This document shows, in pieces, positions 63,372 through 64,000 of a DNA stretch of 64,000 nt (positions within the stretch are counted from its first letter, which is position 1; every line of letters begins with the position of its first letter). Location: positions 372,001-436,000 of the forward strand of contig NZ_WJYO01000003.1 of the NCBI RefSeq assembly GCF_010994095.1, in the 5' to 3' direction. A program made the translations under genes and the position numbers. Below the pieces are notes generated by a model that did not search any database, was not told the origin of the DNA, and saw only the letters and a program-made list of their open reading frames with translations. Source of the DNA: Mumia xiangluensis (GTDB taxonomy: Bacteria; Actinomycetota; Actinomycetes; Propionibacteriales; Nocardioidaceae).

Positions 63372-63445
63372 GTCGTCCCTGCTTCCTGAGGACCACGACG
63401 ACACCTCGACTCTAGTCCGGTCGTCGTCGGCGTGACCAGCGCCGT

Positions 63446-63688
63446 TCACGCCTGGTTCGCGAGATCGACCCCGGTGCTCTCGCGTGCGCAGTGGGCGCAG
63501 CAGAACACTTGCTCACCGATCTGCTGCCGGTGGCCGACCACCCGGCACCCGCAGTGCGCGCACACAGGCGCGACGGCGTGGATCGCGCACTCGAAGCTGT
63601 CGAAGATGGAGGTCCGGCCGTCGGCGGTGGTGATCGTGAAGGCGTCCCCGTCGTCGTTGCCGCACACGCTGCAGGTGGTCATGCTCAT
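63446..63688 (-). CDS. Cys-rich metallothionein-like small protein (80 aa)
   Basis: Nine cysteines (6, 9, 34, 43, 46, 48, 63, 64, 67) and histidines 37, 45, 53 and 66 form CxxC...SFECAIHAVAPVCAHCGC...FCCAHCAR. Small actinobacterial proteins of this type are often annotated as prokaryotic metallothionein; zinc binding is likely. The ATG at 63688 follows GAAGGACC; an ATG two codons later is possible. The reading frame stays open upstream. Confidence 0.82.
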   Translation of the reverse strand: MSMTTCSVCGNDDGDAFTITTADGRTSIFDSFECAIHAVAPVCAHCGCRVVGHRQQIGEQVFCCAHCARESTGVDLANQA

Positions 63689-64000
63689 CACAGGTCCTTC
63701 CATCGTGCGAGGGCGCCTCGCACGAACGGGTGGATCGGGCGGTCGGTCAGAGTCCGGACGCGGGTCCCAGGAGTGCTGACCGTCGGCGAGGTCGACGATG
63801 CGCGACTGAACCTCGACGTCGTGGCCGACGCGGCGCCGGACGGCGAGCGCTCCTGGAAGCCGGAGGAGCGCGTCGGCCACGCCGAGCGATCCCGCCCGTC
63901 CCTCACGGATGTGCCGTACGGCCCGGAGGACGACGGTCCGCGTCGGCAGTCTCATGACCGCGGTCAGCACGTCGTTGCGCGCGAGGCGACGCCGCCGCCG
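63689..64000 (-). other. Unresolved 312-bp edge region; possible partial gene
   Basis: The minus-strand frame of the Cys-rich gene remains open to the window edge (VMRLPTRTVVLRAVRHIREGRAG...), but its last 20 codons have poor codon bias. A second minus frame ends with TGA at 63688, overlapping the ATG (TGATG), but looks compositional further upstream. The plus strand is also open. I cannot choose among them. Confidence 0.3.

Noticed and set aside
63689..64000. N-terminal extension of the Cys-rich protein to more than 170 residues
   Set aside because: Codon bias collapses just upstream of 63688, a ribosome-binding site precedes the ATG there, and the family I recall is about 80 residues long.

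Overview
The window is a stretch of chromosome from a high-GC actinobacterium. Coding density is very high, third codon positions are almost all G or C, GTG starts are common, and genes often overlap by 4 bases (ATGA or GTGA). The gene families (PadR-ABC, CGNR zinc fingers, XPB helicase, SigE-family sigma factors, DUF3263 beside a LytR_C protein, Abhydrolase_9 proteins) suggest Propionibacteriales, probably Nocardioidaceae; the family-level placement is inference. No rRNA, tRNA, phage, insertion sequence or CRISPR array was recognised.

Layout. 0-4.5 kb: a partial HAD hydrolase with a small upstream gene, then a PadR / ABC ATPase / FtsX permease operon. 4.5-10.5 kb: a palindromic repeat cluster, lon under a HAIR (HspR) operator, a YihY membrane protein, an acyl-CoA synthetase and a VOC protein coupled to a 54-residue protein. 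10.6-19.4 kb: two CGNR zinc-finger regulators, a PemK-like protein, a helicase-associated protein and an XPB helicase, a thioesterase, a secreted RTX-repeat protein, an acylphosphatase and an HD phosphohydrolase. 19.4-28.2 kb: a form II (AYRGAGR) CO-dehydrogenase-like cluster, coxS-L-M-G, with its maturation genes (mocA-like, MoxR ATPase, VWA protein, XdhC-like) and a CRP-like operator. 28.2-36.5 kb: peptidase, amidase and phosphoesterase genes, an ECF sigma factor coupled to a membrane protein, and a solitary groEL under tandem CIRCE operators. 36.5-43.8 kb: an RibD-like reductase, a LysR / EamA divergent pair, a TPP riboswitch with thiO-thiS-thiG, and a SAM-I riboswitch in front of a threonine-synthase-like enzyme and a sulfur-carrier protein. 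43.9-52.7 kb: two Abhydrolase_9 membrane hydrolases flanking otsB, LytR_C and DUF3263 genes, a Gfo/Idh oxidoreductase, otsA and a GNAT gene. 52.7-64 kb: two divergent MFS transporters, one behind a leader with two mutually exclusive folds, a second sigma factor / membrane protein pair, ung, an AI-2E protein, a coupled four-gene redox operon (unknown, haem-oxygenase-like diiron protein, CDGSH, zinc alcohol dehydrogenase), a GAF-ANTAR regulator and a Cys-rich small protein.

The strongest biological story is at 42.1-43.8 kb. A SAM-sensing riboswitch controls a 'threonine synthase' followed directly by a MoaD/ThiS-like protein ending Gly-Gly-Cys. That fits protein-thiocarboxylate-dependent homocysteine (methionine) synthesis from O-phosphohomoserine better than threonine synthesis. 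Regulation is unusually legible throughout: HAIR, CIRCE, PadR, CRP-like and ECF sites, two riboswitches, a candidate new leader RNA at the MFS gene, and at least 13 genes with a TANNNT -10 box exactly 6-7 bases before the start codon, the signature of leaderless transcription.
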